A stretch of DNA of 64,000 nt from an uncultured Acetatifactor sp. (GTDB taxonomy: Bacteria; Bacillota; Clostridia; Lachnospirales; Lachnospiraceae). The notes under the pieces are model-generated. The model was not told where the DNA came from, did no database searches, and saw only the letters and a list, made by a program, of their open reading frames with translations. Position numbers and translations under genes: made by a program. Below, piece by piece: positions 40,361 to 49,761 of the stretch. The first letter of the stretch is position 1. Each line of letters begins with the position of its first letter. The DNA is taken from assembly GCA_934433135.1 (NCBI GenBank), contig CAKRZO010000020.1, forward strand, positions 1 through 64,000, written 5' to 3'.

Positions 40361-40777
40361 ATGTTAGCGAATGGTGCGAAATTAGGCTACAAGAAAAAAG
40401 GAGCCACAGAGGAATACACCGATCTCACCGGGTTGAAAGAGATCCCTGAATTGGGTGATGATCCTGAAAAGGTTGAGAATACTGGCCTGGCCGACAAGGT
40501 GAAGCAGTATGAATTTGGTATTGGAGATGCCGGTGATCTTACATACAAATTCAAGTATGAGAACACCTCTGAAACCTCTCCATATAGAGTGATGAGATTG
40601 GCAGCAGCCACAAAAGAGGTGCTCTCTTTCCGTGAAACTCTCCCGGATGGCACGAAGTATGAATATGATGCCCAGGTATCTGTGAAGAGATCCGGTGGCG
40701 GTGTGAATGGAGTTATGGAGTGGGATCTCAATATGGCCCTTCAGGGCGAAATCACAGTAACAGATCCGGCAGCCTAA
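40361..40777 (+). CDS. Major tail tube protein
   Basis: 138 aa. It has TDLTGLKEIPELGDDPEKVE near the start and GVNGVMEWDLNMALQGEITV at the end, the pattern of phage tail tube proteins. Strong AAGGAGGAAATGC ribosome site, suiting an abundant protein. Confidence 0.85.
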   Translation: MLANGAKLGYKKKGATEEYTDLTGLKEIPELGDDPEKVENTGLADKVKQYEFGIGDAGDLTYKFKYENTSETSPYRVMRLAAATKEVLSFRETLPDGTKYEYDAQVSVKRSGGGVNGVMEWDLNMALQGEITVTDPAA

Positions 40778-40809
40778 GAACAACAATGAACCAATAGGAG
40801 GATAAGAAT

Positions 40810-41313
40810 ATGGGATTTTTTGGCAACAATAAAGATGCAGCTATGGATGCGGCAGCAGTAGCAGCAGCGAACATGGAAGAGAACCAGGAACAGCAGGAGA
40901 TGGAAGCTCAGGAGGAGGCAGAAAAAGAGGAGCCTCAGAAGAGAAAGCCCTTTGCATTGTGGGAAGTAGGAGATAAAACCTACAAGCTGAAGCTGAAAAC
41001 TCCGGCAATCGTGGAGTTGGAACAGAAGTATAAAACCAACCTGATGAACATTATGGGATCGGGCCAGGGTGGAATGCCTGCTCTTTCTGTGATGTTGGAT
41101 GTTGCTCATGCAGCCATGAAGGATTGGCAGCATGGAATCACCAAGAATGAAGTGCAGAACCTTTTCACAAAGTATGTTGAGGAAGGAGGCTCTCAGTTGT
41201 CATTTTATATGACAGTATACATGGAGATCTTCACAGTGAGCGGTTTTTTCTCCGTAAATCTGAGCAATCAGATGAGTGGAGCACTTCAGGAAGCGAAGGA
41301 AGAAACCCTCTAA
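40810..41313 (+). CDS. Tail assembly chaperone
   Basis: 167 aa. A Glu/Gln-rich N-terminus (residues 15-45) is followed by KPFALWEVGDKTYKLKLKTP and SQLSFYMTVYMEIFTVSGFF. Its position between tube and tape measure and its size fit the G-type chaperone that coats the tape measure during assembly. Confidence 0.75.
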   Translation: MGFFGNNKDAAMDAAAVAAANMEENQEQQEMEAQEEAEKEEPQKRKPFALWEVGDKTYKLKLKTPAIVELEQKYKTNLMNIMGSGQGGMPALSVMLDVAHAAMKDWQHGITKNEVQNLFTKYVEEGGSQLSFYMTVYMEIFTVSGFFSVNLSNQMSGALQEAKEETL

Positions 41314-41327
41314 AAGAGGCTGAAACA

Positions 41328-41807
41328 GTGACAGAGATCATATATGGGCTGTATCCGGTGTTTTTGGATGCCGGGTATAGCCCTTCTCTGTTTTGGGAGA
41401 GCAGCATTGATGAGATCAATGATTTGCTTGAAAGCTATGCCCGGAGGATGGAAAGAGATGCCAAACGAAGAGAGGCAGAGCTGAAGGATGAGATCATGGT
41501 TTTATTCAACCAGGCTCTTCAGATCGGGAATGTGGTTGGCAGAATGATGGATAAAAACAATCCGATCAAGACACCAAAAGAATACTACCCGGAATTATTT
41601 GGAAGCAAAGAAAACACAAATTTCACCGAGCAGGAGGCAAAAGGGGATGAGCACCAACTCAGCCCGGAGATGGAATTGCACAAGGCAAGAATGGATGATT
41701 TCATCTTTAGGCACAACATGGCCATGAGAATGGCCAAGGAGCGAGGTGAAAGCAGTGGAAGGAATGACGTTGGAGAAGCTGCAAGTAATCATAGAGGCCC
41801 AAACTAA
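41328..41807 (+). CDS. Second tail assembly chaperone
   Basis: 159 aa from GTG 41328, with AGAGG 8 nt before it. Corresponds in position to the T part of G/GT chaperones, but I see no slippery heptamer in the zero frame at the end of the previous gene, so it seems separately initiated. It overlaps the tape-measure start by 62 nt. Confidence 0.65.
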   Translation: MTEIIYGLYPVFLDAGYSPSLFWESSIDEINDLLESYARRMERDAKRREAELKDEIMVLFNQALQIGNVVGRMMDKNNPIKTPKEYYPELFGSKENTNFTEQEAKGDEHQLSPEMELHKARMDDFIFRHNMAMRMAKERGESSGRNDVGEAASNHRGPN

Positions 41808-44754
41808 AGCCTATTATGAAGAGCTGAAGAAGGTGCAGCAGCAGACGAAATCAGCCACAAGTGCAGTGGAAGCCCAAATGAACAAAATAAAAAATGCATT
41901 CAGCAAGATTGGAAAAGCGGTGGGCCTGGCTCTTTCCGTAACTGCAATCATCAGCTTTGGAAAGAGCTGCATTGAGTTAGGATCAGACCTGGCCGAAGTG
42001 CAGAATGTGGTGGATGTCACCTTTGGGGCAATGTCGGAAACCATAAACCGATTTGCAAGGGATGCATTGGAAGAATTTGGCCTCAGTGAAACGAGTGCCA
42101 AAAGGTACACATCAACAATGGGAGCCATGTTGAAATCCATGGGATTCACAACCCAGGCGGCTGCTGATATGTCAATGGAAATGACCGGATTGGCAGCAGA
42201 TATGGCTTCATTTTATAACCTGGATCCAGAAACCGCATTTGAGAAAATCAGATCCGGGATCTCCGGGGAAACAGAACCGCTGAAGCAGTTGGGCATCAAT
42301 ATGAGTGTGGCCAATTTGGAAGCCTTTGCACTCAGCCAGGGAATAACCAAGGCATACAATGCCATGACACAGCAGGAGCAGGCAATGCTCCGGTATAATT
42401 ACCTGATGCAGGCAACAGCAGATGCTCAGGGAGATTTTGCAAGAACTTCAGATAGTTGGGCAAACCAGGTGAGAGTGCTCACAGAGAGATTCAATGCTCT
42501 GAAGGCAGCCATTGGGCAGGGCCTCATTGCAGTACTCACACCGGTGATCAAAGTGCTCAATCAGTTATTGGCAAAGATCCTGACAGTAACAGATGCCTTC
42601 AGCAATTTCATTGCCAAGATAACCGGAAAGAACACCCAAACAACCACAACAGTGAGCGGCATTGGAGATGCAGCAGATTCAGCAGCAAGCTCCATGGGTG
42701 ATGTTGGAGATGCGACAGATGCAGCCGGGCAATCGGCAAAGAAGGCAGCAAAGGAGTATGGCGGCCTTCTGTCAATGGATGAAGTGCACTCTCTCACAAA
42801 AAACGAGGGAAGCGATTCAGGAGGATCCGGCAGTGGAGGCGGTGCTTCAGGCGGTGGCCTGAGTGAGAATATTGTGGATGCAGCCACAGAAACAGATGAT
42901 ACCCTAAATCCTGCATTAGATAAGCTGATCACAAAGCTGAAGGAATTGCAGGATATTTTCAAGGCAGGATTCAAGGCCGGCCTGGGTGATGTGGATCTGA
43001 GCGGCATCACAAAAGCTGTGGATGGCATTAAAACAAGCCTAAAGAATATCTTCACAGCACCGGAGGCGCTTCAGGCGGCCAATAATTTTGCCAACACCCT
43101 GGCATATTCGTTGGGGCAGCAGGCAGGAGCGGTGGCCAGTGTGGGCATCACGATAGCAACAAATTTATTGGGTGGAATTGATAAGTACCTGGCAGATAAT
43201 CAGGGCCGGATCAAGCAATTCATTGTAAATATGTTTGATATAGGCTCAGACATAGCCACGATTAAAGGAAATTTTGCCCAGGCGGCAGCCGATATCTTCT
43301 CAGTATTTGGGGGAGAGAATGGGCAGCAAGTAACAACAAACATCATTGGCGTCTTTTCTGATGCAGCTATGGGGGTATATGAACTCTCAGCGAAGTTGGG
43401 AAGGGATGTGTTGGATTGCTTAACAAGGCCATTCATTGATAATCAGGGCAGTTTTAAAACAGCCATTGATGGGCTTTTAGGTGTGGCGGCTGGAGCCCTG
43501 GGAAATATCAAGCAAGTGGTGGATGATACAGTGGGAAAAGCCGGGGAGATCTATGATGAACACCTGGCACCAATGTTCAACTCACTGGCAGCAGGCCTCA
43601 GCAGCATCACCGGCACAATACTGGATGCATACAACACATATATTCTCCCGGTATTAGAAGGGCTTCAGCAGAAGGTTGAGCCGCTCATTGATGAGCATAT
43701 TCAGCCTGCAATCAATAAGGGCCTGGAACTCATTGGCAAGATAGCTGATGCGGTAAAAGATATTTGGGAGCAAACCCTGGTGCCTTTTATAAACTGGTTT
43801 ATTGCCAATATAGCACCATACATTGCAGCGGCTTTGGATAAAGTGGGAAGTGTATTCCTCACAGTGGCCGGAGTGATTGCGGATGTGGTGGGCAGTGTTT
43901 ATGATGCCCTGGGTGGCCTAATCGACTTCATAGCCGGAGTTTTCACCGGTGATTGGGAGAGAGCATGGGAAGGCATAAAAACCTTCTTCTCAGGCATTTG
44001 GGAAGCAATAAAGAGCATTGTGAGTGCTGTGTGGAATGCGATCAAGTCCATAGTATCAGCGGCAATCGGAGTGGTATCTTCAGTGATTAGCACTGTTTTG
44101 AATACCATCAAGACGATTTTCAGCACAATATGGAATTCGATCAAAACCACTGTCAACACTGTGTGGAATGCCATTAAGAGCACGATCAGCACAGCTCTGA
44201 GCAGCATCAAAACGAATTGGAGCAATGTGTGGACTAATATGAAAACCACTGTGGTGAATATCTTCAACGGAATTTGGAGCTCCATAAAAGGGGTGATCAA
44301 CTCCATTATTGGCGGCATAGAGAGCATGGCCAATGCAGTGATCAAAGGCATCAACAGCATGATCAAGGCATTGAACAACCTGAGCTTTGATGTGCCGGAT
44401 TGGGTGCCGGAGATCGGAGGCAAAACCTTTGGATTCAACATACCAACACTCAGCACCATTTCCATACCAAGACTTGCAACCGGTGGTGTGGTTGACCAGG
44501 CAACAGTGGCCATGATCGGTGAAGCCGGCCAGGAGGCTGTGGTGCCTTTGGAGAACAACACTGGATGGATGGATAAAATTGCAGCACGAATTGGAGAGAT
44601 TATTTCTGTAAATCTCCGGGCTATTGTTGGAGAAATGGATGGCGGTGATGAGTGGCAAACCATTCACACAGTTGTGAAACTTGACAGCAAAACCCTGGTT
44701 GAGCAGGAAGATAAGTACAGAAGGAGAAAAGGCTATCAAATGGCCAATGCATAA
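41746..44754 (+). CDS. Tail tape measure protein
   Basis: 1002 aa (GTG 41746; ATG 41764 is alternative). Long helical regions, an N-terminal TP901-like core (FGKSCIELGSDLAEVQNVVD, SGISGETEPLKQLGI), a Gly/Ser linker (~350-375), hydrophobic helices (~690-760), then Trp-containing short repeats (IWNSIKTTVNTVWNAIKSTI). Ends with a globular segment including GGVVDQATVAMIGEAG. It sets tail length and is ejected into the cell. Confidence 0.92.
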   Translation: MKAVEGMTLEKLQVIIEAQTKAYYEELKKVQQQTKSATSAVEAQMNKIKNAFSKIGKAVGLALSVTAIISFGKSCIELGSDLAEVQNVVDVTFGAMSETINRFARDALEEFGLSETSAKRYTSTMGAMLKSMGFTTQAAADMSMEMTGLAADMASFYNLDPETAFEKIRSGISGETEPLKQLGINMSVANLEAFALSQGITKAYNAMTQQEQAMLRYNYLMQATADAQGDFARTSDSWANQVRVLTERFNALKAAIGQGLIAVLTPVIKVLNQLLAKILTVTDAFSNFIAKITGKNTQTTTTVSGIGDAADSAASSMGDVGDATDAAGQSAKKAAKEYGGLLSMDEVHSLTKNEGSDSGGSGSGGGASGGGLSENIVDAATETDDTLNPALDKLITKLKELQDIFKAGFKAGLGDVDLSGITKAVDGIKTSLKNIFTAPEALQAANNFANTLAYSLGQQAGAVASVGITIATNLLGGIDKYLADNQGRIKQFIVNMFDIGSDIATIKGNFAQAAADIFSVFGGENGQQVTTNIIGVFSDAAMGVYELSAKLGRDVLDCLTRPFIDNQGSFKTAIDGLLGVAAGALGNIKQVVDDTVGKAGEIYDEHLAPMFNSLAAGLSSITGTILDAYNTYILPVLEGLQQKVEPLIDEHIQPAINKGLELIGKIADAVKDIWEQTLVPFINWFIANIAPYIAAALDKVGSVFLTVAGVIADVVGSVYDALGGLIDFIAGVFTGDWERAWEGIKTFFSGIWEAIKSIVSAVWNAIKSIVSAAIGVVSSVISTVLNTIKTIFSTIWNSIKTTVNTVWNAIKSTISTALSSIKTNWSNVWTNMKTTVVNIFNGIWSSIKGVINSIIGGIESMANAVIKGINSMIKALNNLSFDVPDWVPEIGGKTFGFNIPTLSTISIPRLATGGVVDQATVAMIGEAGQEAVVPLENNTGWMDKIAARIGEIISVNLRAIVGEMDGGDEWQTIHTVVKLDSKTLVEQEDKYRRRKGYQMANA

Positions 44755-44766
44755 GGAGGGAGAAAC

Positions 44767-45138
44767 ATGACAGGAAAATATAACAATATTCTGATTGTCG
44801 GTGGAGTATCCCTCCCCGATCCTTCAGAAATGACAATCTTAGACTATGATATTTCAGAGAGTGATAGAAATGCCAATGGCAAAATGGTATCTCAGATCAT
44901 CCGGGAGGATGTTCACAAAATAGAGTGCAAATGGGCAATGCTGAGGCCGGATGATTATATGGCCATCAGGAGAGCCATCAAAAAGAAGTTTGGGCTCAGT
45001 GTGAAGTTTTTCATCCCGGTACAGAACGAAGAGGGAGAGCTTGAAATGTATGCCGGTGATAGAAAAACACCTATATACACCTATGTGGATGGGGTGCCGG
45101 TGTATAAAGATTTTACCCTCAATTTTATTGAAATGTAG
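44767..45138 (+). CDS. DUF6711-like tail protein
   Basis: 123 aa. Contains SLPDPSEMTILDYDISESDR and YTYVDGVPVYKDFTLNFIEM, matching the DUF6711 family found between tape measure and tail-tip genes. Likely distal tail component. Confidence 0.75.
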   Translation: MTGKYNNILIVGGVSLPDPSEMTILDYDISESDRNANGKMVSQIIREDVHKIECKWAMLRPDDYMAIRRAIKKKFGLSVKFFIPVQNEEGELEMYAGDRKTPIYTYVDGVPVYKDFTLNFIEM

Positions 45139-45148
45139 GTGAGGAAAG

Positions 45149-47389
45149 ATGCAGTATGTGAGCAGCGAATACAAGGCGGCCATGAAGCAGGCAGCCAGGA
45201 ATAAATCATATATGAGAATAAGCCTGGGCCTGATCAACCAGGCAGCCCAAACAGCAGCAGAAGTGCAGAGCGGAGGCTTCACCTATTTCTCAGACCTGAT
45301 CAAACCGCTGAGCAGCGAATCTGTGAGCAAAGTGTATGCCACATTTGAGAATGATTTTTCCAAGGTGGATCGGAGTATGTACTTCCTGCCAAGGGAGGGC
45401 TCAGGAAAGAGCTTTTATAACTCCGGCATCATCACAGAGGAGCTGTGCGGTCAGGGGGGGCAGCCTGCTGTGCTGATCGAATTTAACACAGCGGATCCGG
45501 TGGATATAAAGGGCCTCACCCTGGAATTTGGGGATGCATACCCGGTGAAGTTTATGGTGCAGACGGACGAGGGAGAATTTGAGTATGAGAATGGATCCTC
45601 TTCATTCAAAACAGAGGAAACCTTCAACAATACAACCTTTATGCGGATAGTACCAACAGAGATGAAGAATGGGATTGCCCGATTCAGGATATACAATATC
45701 ACCTTTGGGATCGGCATCACATTTGAGAATGAAAAGATTGTGAGTGCGGAGCTGAAGAGCACCCTCTCACCAATATCAGAAAGCCTGCCAAGCATTGATT
45801 TTAATGTAACCATAGAGAATATGGATAAGTATTACAATGTGGATAATGATGATAGTGCCATCAACTACATGGAAACCGGGCAGGAGATGGAAGTGTATTA
45901 TGGATACACCCTGAACAATGGCAGCATTGAATGGGTAAAAGGTGCCACACTGTATATGCAGGAGTGGAGTGCAGATGATAAACTGGCCAAATTTGGTGCG
46001 GTGGATCTGTTTGAATATATGCAGGATGATTATAAAAGGGGCCAATACCGGCCCGAAGGCATCACCCTCTATGATTTGGCTGTGGATGTGTTCGCAGATG
46101 CAGGAATCAGTGAGGATGCATATTGGATTGATCCATACCTGAAGAAGGTGGTGGTATATAACCCACTGCCAATGGTGAAGCACAAGGAATGCCTTCAGCT
46201 CATTGCCAATGCAGGCAGAAGTGTGGTGATGCAGAACAGAGATGGCATCATCGTGCTGAAATCATCATTTGAGCCTGAGAAGGCTGTGGAAGCCAACCAG
46301 GTGGCCGAATATGGGGATGTGCAGTGCCTCCTTCAGGAGGAAGCATATTCTGAGTATGCGGCATTTGAAGAGGACTATGCCCAGGTGGGCGGTGGCCAAT
46401 ATTTCATGCCGAGAGGCAGCAACTATATGCAAGTGGGGTATGTGAGCGAATCCATCAGTGATGCAGAGGGATATTTTGAAGAAAATCCCATCATCACCCT
46501 GAGCATGGAGAGTGCATATACCTTTTACAATTTAACCCTGCTTTTTGGAAGCATTCAGCCGGTGGAGTTTGTGATCACAACCTACAACAACGGAACCAAG
46601 CTGAAGAGCTTCAAGAGCAAGAGCATCACAGAGCGAACAGTGGTGAGCTATGATTTTATAGACACCGACAAAATCACCATTGAATTCACGAAGGCCAAGC
46701 CCAACAACAGAATCCACCTGAGGAGGATCATATTTGGTGAAGAAACAGATTATGAGCTCACATATGACGATCTGACAGCAACACCGAATGGAATCAAGTT
46801 GGAAAAAGTGAAGGAGCTGAGGCTGATCCGCACCATTTACGCAAAAGGAACAGAGCTGAAGGATCTCACAAGTGATGAAACAGTGTTGGCAGCAGGCCAG
46901 GAGGCAGAATTTGAGATTGATTTTGGCAATGCTGTGCATGGGCTCTCTGTGGTATGCCTGATTGATGATGTGGCCAAGGATTTTGGTGCAGTAATCATTG
47001 ATAGCAGCTCATATTGGTGCCGGATCAGGATCACAAAACCTCCGGCAGTAGATACAAAGGTGGTGCTCACAGTTAGAGGCTATGAGTACAACATCAGCAC
47101 CTCTCAGGAGGTGACAAAGCTCAACAATACCGGAAGCATCCAAACATGGAACAATCCGCTGATCAGCTCAGCAGAGGATGCCAGGGCATTGGTGGAATGG
47201 GTTGGAGAGTATTACAAGGGCGGCAATCAGTATGAGCTCAAATACAGAGGAGATCCCATCCTGGATTGTAATGATCTCACCTATTTTGAGAGCCAGTATG
47301 TGGCAGATCTGATTGTGAGATTGGAAGAGGTGGGCCTGAATTTTGCAGGAAGCCTGAGCGGAACATTGGTGGCAAGGAGGAAAATATAA
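45149..47389 (+). CDS. Distal tail/tail-tip protein
   Basis: 746 aa. It carries two similar beta-rich modules: DLIKPLSSESVSKVYATFEN...FLPREGSGKSFY around 50-95 and YSEYAAFEEDYAQVGGGQYF...MPRGSNYMQVGY around 395-430. Between them is a long segment (SEDAYWIDPYLKKVVVYNPL). Siphovirus tail-tip proteins with repeated carbohydrate-binding-like folds look similar. Likely receptor or baseplate role. Confidence 0.7.
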   Translation: MQYVSSEYKAAMKQAARNKSYMRISLGLINQAAQTAAEVQSGGFTYFSDLIKPLSSESVSKVYATFENDFSKVDRSMYFLPREGSGKSFYNSGIITEELCGQGGQPAVLIEFNTADPVDIKGLTLEFGDAYPVKFMVQTDEGEFEYENGSSSFKTEETFNNTTFMRIVPTEMKNGIARFRIYNITFGIGITFENEKIVSAELKSTLSPISESLPSIDFNVTIENMDKYYNVDNDDSAINYMETGQEMEVYYGYTLNNGSIEWVKGATLYMQEWSADDKLAKFGAVDLFEYMQDDYKRGQYRPEGITLYDLAVDVFADAGISEDAYWIDPYLKKVVVYNPLPMVKHKECLQLIANAGRSVVMQNRDGIIVLKSSFEPEKAVEANQVAEYGDVQCLLQEEAYSEYAAFEEDYAQVGGGQYFMPRGSNYMQVGYVSESISDAEGYFEENPIITLSMESAYTFYNLTLLFGSIQPVEFVITTYNNGTKLKSFKSKSITERTVVSYDFIDTDKITIEFTKAKPNNRIHLRRIIFGEETDYELTYDDLTATPNGIKLEKVKELRLIRTIYAKGTELKDLTSDETVLAAGQEAEFEIDFGNAVHGLSVVCLIDDVAKDFGAVIIDSSSYWCRIRITKPPAVDTKVVLTVRGYEYNISTSQEVTKLNNTGSIQTWNNPLISSAEDARALVEWVGEYYKGGNQYELKYRGDPILDCNDLTYFESQYVADLIVRLEEVGLNFAGSLSGTLVARRKI

Positions 47390-47946
47390 TGCAATGGATT
47401 GAACCCAAAACAGATTGGGCAACCCGAAGGGATGAAAATGGGAAGTATGCCGGTGATTATTTCAACATTGTGGACTATAACCGCATAAAGAACAATATTG
47501 AATTCCTGGGAGCGGTGGCCCGGCAGTTTTGGCCGGTATTTGTGAGAGCCATGCCGGATCGAAACTATGAAGAGTATCCCTATGCGGATGAAATCAACAC
47601 CCTGGCAGATAACCTGGAAGCAATCAATGCCTTTGTGGGCTGCGAGATTGGGCAGAAAACAGTGTATTCAGATAATGGTGCATTTATTGGATATGAGGAT
47701 CTGAACCGCCTGGAATCGGCCTGCCTGAAGCTCTATGAGACAATGTGGAACCTTTACACAAGGCCGGTGAAGCTGCCAATTAGATTGGGCTCTCAGTATT
47801 ATGCACTGAAAAATCCGAGGATTCCACCGAAAAAAACCAGGCTGCCTCTCCGGTTGGGCATCCGCTTTGGTGGCACATACTATCCGCATGAGATGCCAAG
47901 CATTCCTCATGTGGAAACGAAACATAAGAAACTGCCAATGAGATAG
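47389..47946 (+). CDS. Tail protein with LPxRLG repeats, ends at an amber codon
   Basis: 185 aa, ATG overlapping the previous stop. The C-terminus has KLPIRLGSQYYALKN, RLPLRLGIRFGG and KKLPMR, each a variant of one repeat. After MR comes TAG, then in frame GSEYFPFKK and a second TAG (47974-47976), as if TTG (Leu, as in IRLG) had become TAG. So the natural protein is probably about 10 residues longer. The function is a tail component. Confidence 0.7.
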   Translation: MQWIEPKTDWATRRDENGKYAGDYFNIVDYNRIKNNIEFLGAVARQFWPVFVRAMPDRNYEEYPYADEINTLADNLEAINAFVGCEIGQKTVYSDNGAFIGYEDLNRLESACLKLYETMWNLYTRPVKLPIRLGSQYYALKNPRIPPKKTRLPLRLGIRFGGTYYPHEMPSIPHVETKHKKLPMR

Positions 47947-47989
47947 GGATCTGAGTATTTCCCATTCAAGAAATAGGAGGAAAAGTGAA

Positions 47990-48949
47990 ATGTCAATATT
48001 GAAAACAGATTATAAGGATGATGTGATCAATACCGAGCTTGCCGCTGATCGTAAATTTGGAGAAGTGGCCAACGAGGATGGCACATTTAGTTACAATGAT
48101 GTGACACCATACACCCAGGAAGGTGATGAGTATGGTGCAAAAGAGATCAACCATGAGAATATGCATACCAACTATGCTATTGAGGCAGCGGATCACACCT
48201 ATCAGGGAGCGAATCTCACTGTGAGATTCGCTGAGGAAATTACAAGATATGCAAACCCATGGAGATGGATCAAGGCCCGAATTGCAGCAGCGAACTTTGA
48301 TGGCCTGCATATCGGTGACTATATCCCGATCTATATGGGAAATTATCTGATCAAAATGCAGATTGCCGGTATGGATACATACTACAAGACCACAGGACAG
48401 CAGTTAGGGCACCATATTGACTGGATTTCAAAAGATTGTTACCCGGACACAGTAAAGTGGTTTACTTCAAACAACAACAACGGAACCTCAACGGATCCGG
48501 CACCATACATGAAATCCACAGTAAAATCATTCCTGGATGGATTGGTGGCGAAACTTCCGGCAGAAGTGCAGGAAGTAATCAGCTCCAAGAGATTCCTTTT
48601 GGAGAGCAGATATTCTGCTTCAGGAACACTCACAGATTCAACCGGATGGGCATGGGGAGATTTGGGCAAATTATGGATCCCTTCAGAGTATGAAGTGTTT
48701 GGATCCATAATTTGGGCAACAAAGCCTCATGGATCCGGCCAGGCTGTGCAGTATCCTATTTTTGCAAATAACTGGCTCAACCGCATCAAAGGGGCCGGTA
48801 ACGGAGGAAGCCGGGTCAACTGGGGGCTCTTGTCTGTGTGCGGCGGCAACTCTACCCATGCCTGCCATGTCGGCAGCGATGGCGCTGCCAACTGCAGCAG
48901 CTGCTCCTTTATTTTTCGGGTGCCGGTCTGCTTCCGGATCACAGAATAA
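47990..48949 (+). CDS. Tail-tip DGR target protein with lectin-fold VR
   Basis: 319 aa. Residues ~1-170: unassigned domain (starts MSILKTDYKDDVINTELAAD) including HIDWISKDCYPDTVKW. Residues ~190-319: DUF6273/C-type-lectin fold, with KLWIPSEYEVFG, then GGSRVNWGLLSVCGGNST, then FRVPVCFRITE at the end. Its last 50 codons form a variable region. In the Bordetella phage, the tail-fibre tip Mtd is diversified in exactly such a fold to switch receptors. AGGAGGAAAAGTGAA precedes the ATG. Confidence 0.82.
   Translation: MSILKTDYKDDVINTELAADRKFGEVANEDGTFSYNDVTPYTQEGDEYGAKEINHENMHTNYAIEAADHTYQGANLTVRFAEEITRYANPWRWIKARIAAANFDGLHIGDYIPIYMGNYLIKMQIAGMDTYYKTTGQQLGHHIDWISKDCYPDTVKWFTSNNNNGTSTDPAPYMKSTVKSFLDGLVAKLPAEVQEVISSKRFLLESRYSASGTLTDSTGWAWGDLGKLWIPSEYEVFGSIIWATKPHGSGQAVQYPIFANNWLNRIKGAGNGGSRVNWGLLSVCGGNSTHACHVGSDGAANCSSCSFIFRVPVCFRITE
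48797..48946 (+). other. DGR variable region VR2
   Basis: 150 nt at the end of the tail-tip gene, aligned codon by codon with VR1. Central codons (2, 15, 21, 24, 27, 28, 30, 32-35, 37-39) are all pyrimidine-ended in both copies and differ at positions 1 or 2, as A-to-N changes of an AAY template would produce. Confidence 0.75.
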
Positions 48950-48960
48950 TCAACCACAAT

Positions 48961-48982
48961 CCCACCCCATCCCAGGGGTGGG
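48961..48982 (+). other. Hairpin downstream of VR2
   Basis: CCCACCCC pairs with GGGGTGGG (extendable to 10 bp, ATCCCACCCC/GGGGTGGGAT) around ATCCCA. Spacing from the stop codon (11 nt) and spacer sequence match those after VR1, while the stem sequence is different. Same place as the retrohoming stem-loop of known DGRs. Confidence 0.75.
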
Positions 48983-49011
48983 ATACTTTATGCAGAAAAT
49001 GAGGTGAAAAA

Positions 49012-49746
49012 ATGAGCGTACTTTCCAGGCTAAGAGGGCAATCACAGATGGAAGTATTTCAGTTAGCGGAGGAAATAAGAACTGAGGCCACAAGGCTTGT
49101 GTGGAATACCAATGTGGTGCCAAAAGGTTGGAGAGATATATTTGCAAAACCAATGTGCAAGCTATGCCAAGAGCTCCATCACCATATCAGAGAAGCTAAT
49201 TCCATCAGATGCTATACAGAGGAAAAGGTGAGAATCAGGAAAGAAGAGGTACAGAAGGCAATAGGAGTGCTGAGGGATATGTATGATCTCATCAATTACA
49301 TTGCCACAACCCTTCCGGTGGATTGGAATAAATTTGATAAAATGCTCACTTTGATGCTGAAGGAAGAGAAAAAGCTGAAGAAAATACTGGAAGAAATCAG
49401 AGGAATATATGCATCATTGGGCATCAGGCTCAATGAGAAGAAAACCAAGATTGTGAAACTTAGCAGAGGATTCACATTCCTCAAAACCCATTTCATTCTC
49501 ACCGATACTGGCAAAGTTGTGAAAAGAATTTGCCGGGAATCAGTGACCAGGGAGAGGAGAAAACTGAAGAAATTTGCCAAACTGAATGAGCGAGGTGAAA
49601 TGAGCTTTGCACAGATCAGGGAGGCATACAACTCATGGAGAGGCTATGCATCACAAAAGGATGCATACAAAACCATCAGGAATATGGATGCCCTATTTAA
49701 TAGGCTATTCATAAAAAAATGGGTATATATCCCACAAGAAGCCTAA
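49012..49746 (+). CDS. Avd-like domain fused to reverse-transcriptase thumb; palm missing
   Basis: 244 aa. Residues ~1-122 fit a DGR accessory variability determinant (Avd, four-helix bundle): SQMEVFQLAEEIRTEATRLV, KPMCKLCQELHHHI, TTLPVDWNKFDKML. Residues ~126-235 fit the region after the YxDD motif of DGR/phage reverse transcriptases: LGIRLNEKKTKIVKLSRGF, VTRERRKLKKF, EAYNSWRGYA, TIRNMDALFNRLF. No fingers, palm or YxDD lie between. Good ribosome site (GAGGTGAAAAA). The frame is intact, so a recent deletion or a retained fusion product is possible. Confidence 0.75.
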   Translation: MSVLSRLRGQSQMEVFQLAEEIRTEATRLVWNTNVVPKGWRDIFAKPMCKLCQELHHHIREANSIRCYTEEKVRIRKEEVQKAIGVLRDMYDLINYIATTLPVDWNKFDKMLTLMLKEEKKLKKILEEIRGIYASLGIRLNEKKTKIVKLSRGFTFLKTHFILTDTGKVVKRICRESVTRERRKLKKFAKLNERGEMSFAQIREAYNSWRGYASQKDAYKTIRNMDALFNRLFIKKWVYIPQEA

Positions 49747-49761
49747 AAGGAGGAAAAGAAC

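Noticed and set aside
41290..41330. Programmed -1 frameshift joining the two tail chaperone genes
   Set aside because: The region reads GAAACCCTCTAA in a frame that gives no X-XXY-YYZ slip site, and the second gene has its own GTG and ribosome site.
43899..44663. 254-codon minus-strand ORF inside the tape measure gene
   Set aside because: It mirrors the low-complexity Trp/Ile repeats of the tape measure gene, has no ribosome site, and lies wholly within a strongly coding gene on the other strand.
47944..47976. Recoding of TAG as an amino acid across the phage
   Set aside because: Other phage genes also end at TAG with normal neighbours, and no suppressor tRNA is visible; a single mutation is simpler.
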